Shown: positions 51,655 through 60,189 of the stretch, piece by piece
Position numbering within the stretch: the stretch's first letter is position 1
How the letters are laid out: the number at the start of each line of letters is the position of its first letter
From: Nonomuraea cavernae
GTDB lineage: Bacteria; Actinomycetota; Actinomycetes; Streptosporangiales; Streptosporangiaceae
Assembly (NCBI RefSeq): GCF_014646355.1
Contig: NZ_BMNH01000015.1
Span: 62,001 to 126,000, forward strand
DNA: 64,000 bases
Direction: 5' to 3'
Notes under the pieces: generated by a model
Told to the model about the DNA's origin: nothing
The model's input: the letters and a program-made list of their open reading frames with translations, nothing else
Database searches by the model: none
Position numbers and translations under genes: made by a program

Positions 51655-52425
51655 TCAGGCTCTGATCACCTTCACCCCGGCGTCGGTCAGGCGGCCGGCG
51701 AGCTCGTCGGAGAGCCGGGCGTCGGTGACCAGAGTGTCGATCTCCCCGATCGGGCAGATCCGGGAGAACGCCCGTCTGCCGATCTTGGAGGCGTCGGCCA
51801 CCACCACCACCTGCGCGGCCCGGCGGATCAGCAGATGGTTGACGTCGGCCTCGCCCTCGTGGTGCGCGGAGGCCCCGAGCTCGACGTCGAGGCCGTCGAC
51901 CCCGAGGAACGCCACGTCCAGCGTCACCTGCTCCAGCACCCCCGAGGCCAGCGGCCCGATCAGCTCGTAGGACTGCGGGCGGGCCACCCCACCCGTGACG
52001 ACGATCTTGACGTGCTGCCGGACCGTGAGCTCCGCGGCGATGTTGAGGGCGTTGGTGACGACCGTGAAACCCGACTCCAGCGTCGAGCACGTGGCCAGGG
52101 CACGGGCCAGCTCCGAGGTGGTGGTGCCGCCGTTGAGCCCGACGACCACGCCGGGGGTGAGCAGCTCCACCGCGGCGGCGGCGATGCGGTGCTTCTCGTC
52201 GGCGTGCCGGGCGGTCTTGTAGCGGAGCGGCAGGTCGTAGCTGACGCTCTGGGCGACCGCGCCGCCCCGGGTCCGCATGAGCATCTGCTGCTGGGCGAGC
52301 TGGTCGAAGTCACGGCGGATCGTCGCGGTGGAGACGTCGAGCGCCTGGGCGGCCTCCTCGACGGACAGGCGACCCTCTTGAGCGAGCAGCTCCAGAATCG
52401 CATTCCACCGGTCATATCGGGACAC
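51655..52425 (-). CDS. DeoR/GlpR-type repressor (AgaR-like)
   Basis: A 256-residue DeoR-family regulator. The HTH is ILELLAQEGRLSVEEAAQAL then DVSTATIRRDFDQLAQQQML; the C-terminal sugar-phosphate-sensing domain has GLNGGTTTSELARAL and AFLGVDGLD, both family hallmarks. The GTG at 52425 has AAGGAGG just upstream, which decides the start over the ATG at 52443. It is divergent from the amino-sugar operon; a repeated element in the gap fits its operator. The inducer is likely a phosphorylated sugar of that pathway. Confidence 0.92.
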   Translation of the reverse strand: MSRYDRWNAILELLAQEGRLSVEEAAQALDVSTATIRRDFDQLAQQQMLMRTRGGAVAQSVSYDLPLRYKTARHADEKHRIAAAAVELLTPGVVVGLNGGTTTSELARALATCSTLESGFTVVTNALNIAAELTVRQHVKIVVTGGVARPQSYELIGPLASGVLEQVTLDVAFLGVDGLDVELGASAHHEGEADVNHLLIRRAAQVVVVADASKIGRRAFSRICPIGEIDTLVTDARLSDELAGRLTDAGVKVIRA

Positions 52426-52491
52426 GAATGCCTCCTTGGCCATCCAACACGTGCAAGCGTCGCACACGCCCGAGACCAGGGCCACCACTGC

Positions 52492-52538
52492 ACAATCTTG
52501 CAGTTTGTTGATATAAACAGAGCAGAAACAATCATGCA
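52492..52538. promoter_or_regulatory. Direct-repeat operator candidate of the amino-sugar operon
   Basis: ACAATCTTGCA (52492-52502) and ACAATCATGCA (52528-52538) are an 11-bp direct repeat with one difference, 36 bp apart. They flank an AT-rich GTTTGTTGATATAAAC that likely holds the promoter. This lies between the DeoR-type regulator and the first catabolic gene, just before the GGAGG at 52541-52545. Confidence 0.55.
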
Positions 52539-52547
52539 CTGGAGGTA

Positions 52548-53423
52548 ATGGTGGCCACCCACACCGAGGCCGAGATCGCCTCTCAGCCGGACTGCTGGCG
52601 CCGCGCCGTCGCTGAGGTGCCTGTCGACGCGCTGCCGCGCCCGGGCGAGCGGGTCGCCGTCGTCGGCTGCGGCACCTCGTGGTTCATCGCGATGGCCTAC
52701 GCCGCCCTGCGCGAGCGGGCGGGGCTGGGCGAGACGGACGCGTTCGCCGCCTCGGAGGCGCCGATGGGCCGCCGCTACGACCGCGTGCTGGCGCTCAGCC
52801 GTTCGGGCACCACGACCGAGGTGCTGAAGCTGCTCGCCGGCACCGAGTCCGCCACCACGGCCATCACCGCCGACCCCGACACCCCGATCATGAACGTCGC
52901 GGACCAGCTGATCGTCCTCGACTACGCCGACGAGCGGTCGGTGGTGCAGACCAGGTTCGCCACCACCCAGCTGGCCATGCTGCGCGCCAGCCTCGGCGAG
53001 GACCTGACCCAGGCGATCACCGACGCCGAGCGGGCCGTCTCGGCGCCGCTCGCCGACGGGCTGGTCGAGGCCGAGCAGTTCAGCTTCCTCGGCTCCGGCT
53101 GGTCCGTGGGCCTCGCCCAGGAGGCCGCGCTGAAGATGCGCGAGGCGTCGCGGTCGTGGACCGAGGCCTACCCGGCGATGGAATACCGCCACGGCCCGAT
53201 CAGCATCGCCGGCCCCGGCCGCGTCACCTGGATGCTCGGCGAGGCCCCTGAGGGTCTGCGCGAGCAGGTCGAGGTGACCGGTGGCACCTTCCTGCAGAGC
53301 GGGCTCGACCCGATGGCCGAGCTGATCACGGCCCAGCGGGTCGCGGTCGCCAGGGCGTTCGCCCGCGGCCTCAACCCCGACGAGCCGCTGCACCTCACCC
53401 GATCTGTGATTCTTTCCCCATGA
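52548..53423 (+). CDS. SIS-domain sugar isomerase/deaminase (AgaS-like)
   Basis: A 291-residue protein with two SIS domains. VAVVGCGTSWFIAMAYAALR and LALSRSGTTTEVLKLL form the phosphosugar site of the first, GSGWSVGLAQEAALKMREA and EYRHGPISI that of the second. It has the size and pattern of AgaS-type galactosamine-6-P deaminase/isomerases, and the C-terminal GlmS domain is related. GGAGG precedes the ATG; the stop overlaps the next gene by four bases. In this operon it would deaminate and isomerise hexosamine-6-P. Confidence 0.85.
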   Translation: MVATHTEAEIASQPDCWRRAVAEVPVDALPRPGERVAVVGCGTSWFIAMAYAALRERAGLGETDAFAASEAPMGRRYDRVLALSRSGTTTEVLKLLAGTESATTAITADPDTPIMNVADQLIVLDYADERSVVQTRFATTQLAMLRASLGEDLTQAITDAERAVSAPLADGLVEAEQFSFLGSGWSVGLAQEAALKMREASRSWTEAYPAMEYRHGPISIAGPGRVTWMLGEAPEGLREQVEVTGGTFLQSGLDPMAELITAQRVAVARAFARGLNPDEPLHLTRSVILSP

Positions 53424-54562
53424 GCCTCACACTCGCCGACGCCCGGATCGTGACTCCCGAAGGAGCTCACGACGGGTGGCTGACCATCGAAGACGGCCGC
53501 ATCACGCACGTCGGCCGCGGCTCCGCCCCCCGCGCGGGCCACAGCCTGGGCGGCCGGCACGTGGTGCCCGGCTTCGTCGACCTGCACAACCACGGCGGAG
53601 CGGGCGGATCCTTCCCGACCGGCGATCACGACGGGGCTCGTGCCGCGGTGGCGCTGCACGAGCGCCACGGCACCACGACGATGGTGGCGAGCCTGGTCAC
53701 CGGCGCGATCGACGAGCTGACCACGGCGGCGGCCTCGCTCGCCGAGCTGTGCGACGAGGGGCTGTTCGCGGGCCTGCACTTCGAGGGCCCCTACATCGCC
53801 GCGGCCCGCTGTGGCGCCCACAACCCGGCGCTGCTGCGTGAGCCGTCGCCGGGAGAGTTCGCCCGGCTGGTCAAGGCGGGGCGCGGGCACGTCCGCATGC
53901 TCACGCTGGCCCCCGAGCTGCCGGGCGCCCTCGACACGATCCGCGCGGCCGCGGCGGAGGGGGTGATCGCCGCGCTCGGCCACACCAGCGCCACCTACGA
54001 GCAGACCCTGGCGGGCATCGAGGCCGGCGCCACGGTCGCCACCCACCTCTACAACGCGATGGTGCCGCTCGGCCACCGCGATCCCGGGCCGATCGCCGCC
54101 CTGCTGCAGGACGAACGGGTCACGGTCGAGCTGATCAACGACGGCGTGCACGTTCACCCGGCGATGCTGCGCCTGGCCTACGACGTGGCGGGGCCCGCCC
54201 GCACCGCGCTGGTCACCGACGCGATGGCAGCCACCGGCATGGGCGACGGCGACTACGTCCTGGGCTCCATGCGGGTCAACGTGGCCGGCGGCGTCGCCCG
54301 GCTGGCCGAGGGCGGCTCGATCGCGGGCAGCACGCTCACCATGGACGTCGCCTTCCGGCGGGCCGTCCAGGAGGTCGGGTTGTCGCTGCCCGAGGCCGTG
54401 GAGATCGCCTCGCGCACGCCCGCCCGCGTGCTGGGCATCGCTGACCGCGTCGGCTCGATCGCCGTGGGCAAGTCCGCCGACCTGGTGGTGCTCACCGACG
54501 AGCTGGAGGTGGCCGGGGTGATGAGGCGGGGCGCCTGGGTTCGCCCAGCGGAGCCCGCATGA
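53420..54562 (+). CDS. nagA: N-acetylhexosamine-6-phosphate deacetylase
   Basis: A 380-residue NagA-type amidohydrolase. VPGFVDLHNHGGAGG supplies the metal-binding His pair, HFEGPYIAAARCGAHN the catalytic Glu, ALGHTSATYEQ and THLYNAMVPLGHRDPG further metal/substrate residues, and LVTDAMAATGMGDG the catalytic Asp. It removes acetate from GlcNAc-6-P or GalNAc-6-P. Overlapping stop/start junctions with both neighbours show tight coupling. The operon suggests GalNAc-6-P as the substrate, which is inference. Confidence 0.93.
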   Translation: MSLTLADARIVTPEGAHDGWLTIEDGRITHVGRGSAPRAGHSLGGRHVVPGFVDLHNHGGAGGSFPTGDHDGARAAVALHERHGTTTMVASLVTGAIDELTTAAASLAELCDEGLFAGLHFEGPYIAAARCGAHNPALLREPSPGEFARLVKAGRGHVRMLTLAPELPGALDTIRAAAAEGVIAALGHTSATYEQTLAGIEAGATVATHLYNAMVPLGHRDPGPIAALLQDERVTVELINDGVHVHPAMLRLAYDVAGPARTALVTDAMAATGMGDGDYVLGSMRVNVAGGVARLAEGGSIAGSTLTMDVAFRRAVQEVGLSLPEAVEIASRTPARVLGIADRVGSIAVGKSADLVVLTDELEVAGVMRRGAWVRPAEPA

Positions 54563-55479
54563 TCCTCACCGTGACGCTCAACGCCGCCCTCGACGTCACC
54601 TACCAGGTGCCCGACGTCGACTGGGACGGCGTCAACCGGGTCTCGGCCGTGCACCGGCGGGCCGGCGGCAAGGGCGTCAACGTGGCCCGCGTGCTCCAGG
54701 CCCTCGGCCAGGAGGTGCTGGTCACCGGCCTCGCGGGCGGGCCCACCGGCCAGGCCATCGAGGCCGATCTGCGCGCGGCCGGCCTGCCCAGCGCGCTGGT
54801 CGAAGTCGCCGCCGACGCCCGCACGACGCTCGTCGTCTCCGAGACCTCCAACGACGACGGCACCCGCCGCGCGGCCCTGTTCAACGAGCCCGGCCCCGAG
54901 GTCACAGAGCAAGAGCTCCGAAATTTCACGAAAAAGTACGAAGCCTTGCTGGCCCAGGCCCAAGTGGTCGTGCTCTCCGGCAGCCTCCCCAGGGGCCTGC
55001 CCAGCGACACCTACGCCACCCTGGCCGCCATCGCCGCCGAGCACCGCGTGCCCGCGATCGTCGACGCCGACGGCGAGCCGCTGCGCCATGCCCCCCGGGG
55101 CCGCCCCGCGATCGTCAAGCCCAACGCCGACGAGCTGGCCCGCGCGGTGCCGGGCGGCACCCCCGCCGAAGGCGCCGAGCGGTTGAGGGCCCAGGGCGCC
55201 GGCTCCGTGGTCGTCTCCCTGGGCGCCGAGGGGCTGCTCGCCGTCACGCCCGAGGGCACGTTCCGGGCCCGCATGCCGTACCGGGTGGACGGCAACCCCA
55301 CGGGCGCCGGCGACTCGCTGGTGGCGGGGCTGGCACTGGGCCTGGTGGAGAGCGCCGCATGGCCCGACCGGCTACGGCGGGCGGCGGCGCTGGGCGCGGC
55401 CGCCGTCGCCGCGCCGGTGGCCGGCGACTTCGACCGAGACGTCTACGCCGACACGCACGCCCAGATCGTCATCACCTGA
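54559..55479 (+). CDS. PfkB-family hexose-phosphate kinase (tagatose-6-P kinase-like)
   Basis: A 306-residue kinase of the LacC/FruK branch of the PfkB family. It opens with ILTVTLNAALDVTYQV, has RRAGGKGVNVARVLQALGQ near the substrate site and GNPTGAGDSLVAGLALG with the catalytic Asp. It would phosphorylate tagatose-6-P (or fructose-1-P) with ATP. It is placed between nagA (4-base overlap) and a class II aldolase, so tagatose-6-P to tagatose-1,6-bisphosphate is the best fit. Confidence 0.9.
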   Translation: MILTVTLNAALDVTYQVPDVDWDGVNRVSAVHRRAGGKGVNVARVLQALGQEVLVTGLAGGPTGQAIEADLRAAGLPSALVEVAADARTTLVVSETSNDDGTRRAALFNEPGPEVTEQELRNFTKKYEALLAQAQVVVLSGSLPRGLPSDTYATLAAIAAEHRVPAIVDADGEPLRHAPRGRPAIVKPNADELARAVPGGTPAEGAERLRAQGAGSVVVSLGAEGLLAVTPEGTFRARMPYRVDGNPTGAGDSLVAGLALGLVESAAWPDRLRRAAALGAAAVAAPVAGDFDRDVYADTHAQIVIT

Positions 55480-55490
55480 GGAGCCCCGTC

Positions 55491-56315
55491 ATGCCCCTTG
55501 CCGCCATCGGCGACATCGTCCACGCGTCCCCCGCGGGGGTGGGCGCGTTCAACGTGATCCAACTGGAGCACGCCACCGCGATCGTGGCCGGTGCCGAGGC
55601 GCTGGGGCTGCCGGTCGTGCTGCAGATCAGCGAGAACTGCGTGCGCTACCACGGCGCGCTGGAGCCGATCGCGCTGGCCTCGCTCGCCGTCGCCCGGCGG
55701 GCCGCCGTGCCCGTCGCGGTCCACCTCGACCACGCCACCGACCGCGCGCTGGTCGAGGAGGCCGTGCTGCTGGGCCTCGGGTCGGTGATGTTCGACGCGT
55801 CGGCGCTGCCCGACGAGGAGAATGTCGTCACCACCGCCGCCGTGGCCGCCTGGTGCCACGAGCGCGGCGTGTGGGTGGAGGCCGAGCTGGGCGAGGTCGG
55901 CGGCAAGGACGGCGTGCACGCTCCGGGCGCGCGCACCAAGCCGCACGAGGCCGTCGACTACGTGACGCGCACCGGCGTCGACGCGCTGGCCGTCGCCGTG
56001 GGCAGCTCGCACGCGATGACCACCAAGGACGCCGTGCTCGACCTGGAGCTGATCGCCGAGCTGCGCGCCGCCGTGCCGGTGCCGCTGGTCCTGCACGGCT
56101 CCTCGGGGGTGCCCGACGACACCCTCCGCCACGCCGTACGGCACGGCATGAAAAAGATCAACATCGCCACCCACCTGAACAAGGCGTTCACCGGCGCCAT
56201 CCGCGACTACCTGAGCGGCGACGAGAGAGTGGTCGACTCGCGCAAGTATCTGCGGGCGGGCCGCGACGCGGTGACCCGCGAGGTCACCCACCTCCTCAGC
56301 GTGCTCACGGCGTGA
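55491..56315 (+). CDS. Class II ketose-bisphosphate aldolase (KbaY/GatY-like)
   Basis: A 274-residue Zn-dependent aldolase. Zn ligands are seen in HLDHATD and HGSSGVPDD, the phosphate-binding GSSHA and KINIATHLNKAF are in the usual order, and AELGEVGGKDG matches the family loop. The ATG has TGAGGAG upstream, 11 bases after the kinase stop. It would split tagatose-1,6-bisphosphate into dihydroxyacetone phosphate and glyceraldehyde-3-P, closing the pathway begun by the deacetylase. No sugar transporter is encoded next to the operon. Confidence 0.92.
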   Translation: MPLAAIGDIVHASPAGVGAFNVIQLEHATAIVAGAEALGLPVVLQISENCVRYHGALEPIALASLAVARRAAVPVAVHLDHATDRALVEEAVLLGLGSVMFDASALPDEENVVTTAAVAAWCHERGVWVEAELGEVGGKDGVHAPGARTKPHEAVDYVTRTGVDALAVAVGSSHAMTTKDAVLDLELIAELRAAVPVPLVLHGSSGVPDDTLRHAVRHGMKKINIATHLNKAFTGAIRDYLSGDERVVDSRKYLRAGRDAVTREVTHLLSVLTA

Positions 56316-56429
56316 ACTCCTGACGTGAACACTCCTCACGCCAGAACTCCTCAACGTGAGCTCCGCACGCCTGAGCTCCTAACACGTGAGTTCCTTGCGC
56401 GCGGGTTCCTTGCGCATGAGTTCCTGGCC

Positions 56430-56516
56430 CAGAGTTCCTATCGCGTGAGTTCCTTGCGCAGAGTTCCTATCGCGTGAGTTCCTTGCGCAGAGTTCCTATC
56501 GCGTGAGTTCCTTGCG
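56430..56516. repeat. Three perfect 29-bp tandem repeats at the acetyltransferase 3' end
   Basis: The units 56430-56458, 56459-56487 and 56488-56516 are identical. The third unit contains the stop codon and last codons (RKELTR) of the leftward acetyltransferase; the others lie downstream. More degenerate copies of the core GAACTC/GAGTTCCT continue through 56316-56429, where no gene is present. There are no spacers, so it is not a CRISPR. Confidence 0.85.
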
Positions 56517-56930
56517 CATGAGCACGGCCGACCGGCCCTCGATCCCCTGGCGGCCGGTCACCACGTATCCCAGCGACTCGTACAGCGCGATGTTGGAGGC
56601 CATCTTCGCGTTGGTGTAGAGGCGCAGCGCGGGCAGCCCGAGCCGCCGCGCCTCCTCCTCCGCGAAGGCCAACAGCCTCCTGCCGACGCCCCTGCCCTGC
56701 CGCTCGGGTGACACGGCGACGTTCTCGACCAGCAGCACGCCGTCCTCGGGCACCAGCACGACGAGCCCGTCGAGCGGGTCGGTCACGTGCACGCGACCGG
56801 CCGCGATGAGCACGCCGTAGTCGGCCTCCATCGGCAGCGGACGCATGCCGACGACCTCGACCCACGGCTCGTAGGCGTCGTGCACCAGTTTCTCGACGGC
56901 CGCCAGGTCGGCGGCCACTGCCTGCCTCAT
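56496..56930 (-). CDS. GNAT-family N-acetyltransferase
   Basis: A 144-residue acetyltransferase. The acetyl-CoA site is VAVSPERQGRGVGRRLLAFA (motif A), followed by LRLYTNAKMASNIALYESLG (motif B). AAGATT lies 9 bases before the ATG, so the mRNA may be leaderless; a GTG at 56936 is an alternative. The substrate is unknown. Its last codons belong to a 29-bp sequence that is repeated in tandem downstream. Confidence 0.88.
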   Translation of the reverse strand: MRQAVAADLAAVEKLVHDAYEPWVEVVGMRPLPMEADYGVLIAAGRVHVTDPLDGLVVLVPEDGVLLVENVAVSPERQGRGVGRRLLAFAEEEARRLGLPALRLYTNAKMASNIALYESLGYVVTGRQGIEGRSAVLMRKELTR

Positions 56931-57159
56931 GCGGACAATCTTCGCACCCGCATCACCTGCCGGGTTCGGAGCCGCCCAGATGGCCGGCAGGACGTCGTCA
57001 CGGCGGCCGGCCACGTGCGGGTCAGCGGCCGTCTCCCTGGAGGCCCTCAACCGCGTGCGGCGGGTGGGGCCTCCTTGGCCGTGCCGTAAGGGATGGCGAT
57101 GATTTTGACTGTGCCCTAAGGGACGGTGATCACTGTGGCTATGCCGCACAGGCTGGTGA

Positions 57160-58278
57160 TCACTGGGTCGGGGCGACGACCACCTCGACGCGCTGGAACT
57201 CCTTGATGTCGGAGTAGCCGGTGGAGGCCATGGTGCGCTTGAGCGCGCCCATCAGGTTCATCGAGCCGTTGGCGACGCTCGACGGGCCGTGCAGGATCTG
57301 CTCCAGCGAGCCGACCGTGCCGAACTCGACGCGGCGGCCGCGCGGCAGGTCGGGGTGGTGCGCCTCGGAGCCCCAGTGGAAGCCGTGTCCCGGCGCCTCG
57401 GAGGCGCGGGCCAGCGGCGAGCCGACCATGACGGCGTCGGCCCCGCAGGCGATGGCCTTGGCGATGTCGCCGGAGGTGCCCATGCCGCCGTCGGCGATCA
57501 CGTGCACGTAGCGGCCGCCGGACTCGTCCATGTAGTCGCGGCGGGCCGCGGCCACGTCGGAGATCGCGGTGGCCATCGGCACCGCCACGCCCAGGACGTT
57601 GCGCGTGGTGTGGGAGGCCCCGCCGCCGAAGCCGACCAGCACGCCGGCGGCACCGGTGCGCATCAGGTGCAGCGCGGCCGTGTGGGTGGCGCAGCCGCCC
57701 ACGATGACCGGCACGTCGAGCTCGTAGATGAACTGCTTGAGGTTGAGCGGCTCGGCCCGGCCCGACACGTGCTCGGCCGAGACCGTGGTGCCCCGGATGA
57801 CGAAGATGTCGACGCCCGCGTCGATGACCGTCTTGTGGTACTGGACCGTGCGCTGCGGCGACAGGCGGACCGCGGTGGTCACGCCGGAGGCGCGGATCTC
57901 CTCGATGCGGCGGCCGATCAGATCTTCCTTGATCGGCGCCGTGTAGATCTCCTGCAGCCTCCTGGTCGCGGCCTCGGCGTCGAGCGAGGCGCACTCCTCC
58001 AGCAGCGGCGAGGGGTCCTCGTAACGGGTCCACAGCCCTTCGAGGTCGAGAGGGGCCAGCCCGCCGAGGCGGCCGATCTCGATCGCGGTGGCGGGTGACA
58101 CCACGCTGTCCATGGGAGCGACCACCACGGGCAGCTCGAACCGGTAGGCGTCGATCTGCCAGGCGATCGAGACCTCTTCGGGGTCGCGGGTGCGCCGAGA
58201 GGGCACAAGGCCGATCTCGTCGAGCGAGTAGGCACGCCGGCCCGTCTTGCCCCGGCCGATCTCCACCTGCTGAGTCAT
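57160..58278 (-). CDS. guaB3: GuaB3 family IMP-dehydrogenase-related protein
   Basis: A 372-residue relative of IMP dehydrogenase without CBS domains, the paralogue found beside guaB in actinobacteria. It has VAPMDSVVSPATAIEIGRLG near the start, GFGGGASHTTRNVLG where IMPDH has the catalytic Cys loop (no Cys here), and HVIADGGMGTSGDIAKAIAC for the phosphate site. It starts 3 bases after the guaB stop. The lack of the catalytic Cys speaks against normal IMPDH activity; the role may be GMP-reductase-like or regulatory. Confidence 0.92.
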   Translation of the reverse strand: MTQQVEIGRGKTGRRAYSLDEIGLVPSRRTRDPEEVSIAWQIDAYRFELPVVVAPMDSVVSPATAIEIGRLGGLAPLDLEGLWTRYEDPSPLLEECASLDAEAATRRLQEIYTAPIKEDLIGRRIEEIRASGVTTAVRLSPQRTVQYHKTVIDAGVDIFVIRGTTVSAEHVSGRAEPLNLKQFIYELDVPVIVGGCATHTAALHLMRTGAAGVLVGFGGGASHTTRNVLGVAVPMATAISDVAAARRDYMDESGGRYVHVIADGGMGTSGDIAKAIACGADAVMVGSPLARASEAPGHGFHWGSEAHHPDLPRGRRVEFGTVGSLEQILHGPSSVANGSMNLMGALKRTMASTGYSDIKEFQRVEVVVAPTQ

Positions 58279-58281
58279 GAA

Positions 58282-59763
58282 TTACCTTCTGTGATAGTTC
58301 GGAGCTTCCACGGTCATCTGGATGTCGTGGGGGTGGCTCTCCGTGAGGCCCGCCGACGTGATCGGCATCAGCTCGCAGTCGGAGTGCATCTGCGGGATCG
58401 TCCGGCAGCCGGAGTACCACATGCCCTGGCGCAGCCCGCCGATCAGCTGGTGGGCGACCGCCGCGACCGGGCCGCGGTAGGGGACCTGGCCCTCGATGCC
58501 CTCGGGGATGTACTTGTCCTCGCCGCCGACGTCGCCCTGCGCGTAGCGGTCCTTGCTGAACGAGGTGCCGCCACGCTCGCGGTTGCGCACCGCGCCGAGC
58601 GAGCCCATGCCCCGGTAGGACTTGAACTGCTTGCCGTTGATGAAGATCAGCTCGCCCGGCGACTCCTCGCAGCCCGCCAGCAACGAACCGAGCATGACCG
58701 TGTCGGCGCCCGCGGCGATGGCCTTGACGATGTCACCCGAATACTGCAGGCCGCCGTCGCCGATGACCGGCACTCCCGCGGGCCCGCATGCCAGCGACGC
58801 CTCGTAGATGGCGGTCACCTGCGGCGCGCCCACCCCGGCCACCACCCGGGTGGTGCAGATCGAGCCGGGGCCCACGCCCACCTTGACCGCGTCGGCGCCC
58901 GCGTCGACCAGCATCTGGGCGCCGGCCCTGGTCGCGATGTTGCCGCCGATGACGTCGACCTTGCTGTTGGCCTTGACCTTGGCGATCATGTCGGCCAGCC
59001 CTCGGGAGTGACCGTGGGCCACGTCCACGACCACCACGTCGACGCCCGCCTCGATCAGCGCCTTGGCGCGCAACTCGGCGTCGCCGCCGACGCCCACCGC
59101 GGCCCCCACCACCAGGCGGCCGTCGGAGTCCTTGGTGGACAGCGGATATTGCTCGCTCTTGGTGAAGTCTTTGACCGTGATCAGGCCACGCAGCCTGCCG
59201 TCGGGGTCGACCAGCGGCAGCTTCTCGATCTTGCTCTTCCTGAGCAGCGTGAACGCGTCGTCACGCGAGACGCCGACCGGGGCGGTGACCAGCGGCATCG
59301 ACGTCATGACCTCGCGCACCCGGCGCGACTGGTCGGTCTCGAAGCGCATGTCGCGGTTGGTCACGATGCCGACGAGGATGCCGTCGGCGTCGGTCACCGG
59401 GACTCCGGAGATCCGGTAGGTGGCGCACAGCCGCTCGACGTCGGCCAGCGTGTCGTCGGGGGTGCAGGTCACCGGGTTGGTGACCATGCCGGCCTCCGAC
59501 CGCTTGACCAGGTCGACCTGCTGGGCCTGCTCCTCGATCGACAGGTTGCGGTGCAGCACGCCGATGCCGCCCTGCCGGGCCATCGCCACCGCCATGCGGG
59601 CCTCGGTGACCGTGTCCATCGCGGCGGAGACCAGCGGGATGGACAGGGTGATGCCGCGCGACAGGCGAGACCGCGTGTCGGCCTCGCCGGGCTGCAGATC
59701 GGAGTAGGCGGGCACGAGCAACACGTCGTCGAAGGTCAGACCTGTATCGGTGAACTTGGACAT
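58282..59763 (-). CDS. guaB: Inosine-5'-monophosphate dehydrogenase
   Basis: A 493-residue IMPDH catalysing IMP to XMP with NAD. The TIM-barrel halves flank two CBS domains (about 100-215; MTSMPLVTAPVGVSRDDAFT and the like). The catalytic loop GPGSICTTRVVAGVG holds the active Cys, and VIGDGGLQYSGDIVKAIAAG the IMP phosphate site; the flap has NRERGGTSFSKDRY. The start at 59763 has AGGAGGGGG upstream. It forms an operon with guaB3 and acts before guaA. An unusual structured region lies upstream. Confidence 0.97.
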   Translation of the reverse strand: MSKFTDTGLTFDDVLLVPAYSDLQPGEADTRSRLSRGITLSIPLVSAAMDTVTEARMAVAMARQGGIGVLHRNLSIEEQAQQVDLVKRSEAGMVTNPVTCTPDDTLADVERLCATYRISGVPVTDADGILVGIVTNRDMRFETDQSRRVREVMTSMPLVTAPVGVSRDDAFTLLRKSKIEKLPLVDPDGRLRGLITVKDFTKSEQYPLSTKDSDGRLVVGAAVGVGGDAELRAKALIEAGVDVVVVDVAHGHSRGLADMIAKVKANSKVDVIGGNIATRAGAQMLVDAGADAVKVGVGPGSICTTRVVAGVGAPQVTAIYEASLACGPAGVPVIGDGGLQYSGDIVKAIAAGADTVMLGSLLAGCEESPGELIFINGKQFKSYRGMGSLGAVRNRERGGTSFSKDRYAQGDVGGEDKYIPEGIEGQVPYRGPVAAVAHQLIGGLRQGMWYSGCRTIPQMHSDCELMPITSAGLTESHPHDIQMTVEAPNYHRR

Positions 59764-59830
59764 GCTGCGGCCCCCTCCTGCCGTTGCGCGTGATGCTGCC
59801 AAGTCTAGGGCCTGGGACCAAACCGCATGG

Positions 59831-59876
59831 TTGCCGGGAGGACGATGACCCCCACGGCCCGTCGTACTCCCGGCAA
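59831..59876. promoter_or_regulatory. 10-bp inverted repeat upstream of guaB
   Basis: TTGCCGGGAG (59831-59840) and its complement (59867-59876) enclose a 26-nt loop with a further 4-bp pairing. It lies 68-113 bases upstream of the guaB start and next to a terminator-like hairpin. It could be an operator or part of a leader RNA. Confidence 0.45.
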
Positions 59877-59882
59877 GCATCG

Positions 59883-59923
59883 AAAAAGGGGGATGGGCCG
59901 GTCGGTGATCCGCCCCATCCCCC
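59883..59923 (-). terminator. Leftward intrinsic terminator upstream of guaB
   Basis: Read on the minus strand, a 10-bp G/C stem (59888-59897 with 59914-59923) is followed by five T residues (59883-59887). It points towards guaB but lies 120 bases before its start codon. It either ends a small leftward transcript from 59.93-60.15 kb or attenuates a long guaB leader. Confidence 0.6.
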
Positions 59924-60064
59924 AGCTACCGGCACCCGGGCGGAGCGCGCAACGCGCCACCGGACCCCCCTCCGCGCCCTGATGACTGGCACCGCTTGCG
60001 CCCGGTGGGTTGCCGACTGTGGGTTAAGCCTGCGTCACTCATCGGCACATCGCAACGTGAAAAC

Positions 60065-60078
60065 GTGCAATTGCACGA
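60065..60078. promoter_or_regulatory. Perfect 14-bp palindrome CGTGCAATTGCACG
   Basis: The palindrome lies 112 bases upstream of the LuxR/TrmB-like gene. A partial half-site (TGCACG, 60083-60088) and a 9-bp direct repeat CGGGAGTAG (about 60091-60108) are close by. Its symmetry is that of a dimeric repressor site; the protein that binds it is unknown. The region 59924-60189 holds no gene. Confidence 0.5.
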
Positions 60079-60189
60079 ACCTGCACGCCTCGGGAGTAGC
60101 CGGGAGTAGTCGGTGCAAGGAGCGGACAGGGGCCTGGGGCCGGGTTATCCTCGCGGCACGCCCGTGTCCTCCCTACGGAGCTCTCCGTC

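Noticed and set aside
56430..56516. CRISPR array
   Set aside because: The three 29-bp repeats are directly adjacent with no spacers and contain the end of a protein-coding gene.
57160..58278. Second functional IMP dehydrogenase
   Set aside because: The catalytic Cys loop is replaced by GFGGGASHTT and CBS domains are missing, so it fits the GuaB3-type paralogue instead.
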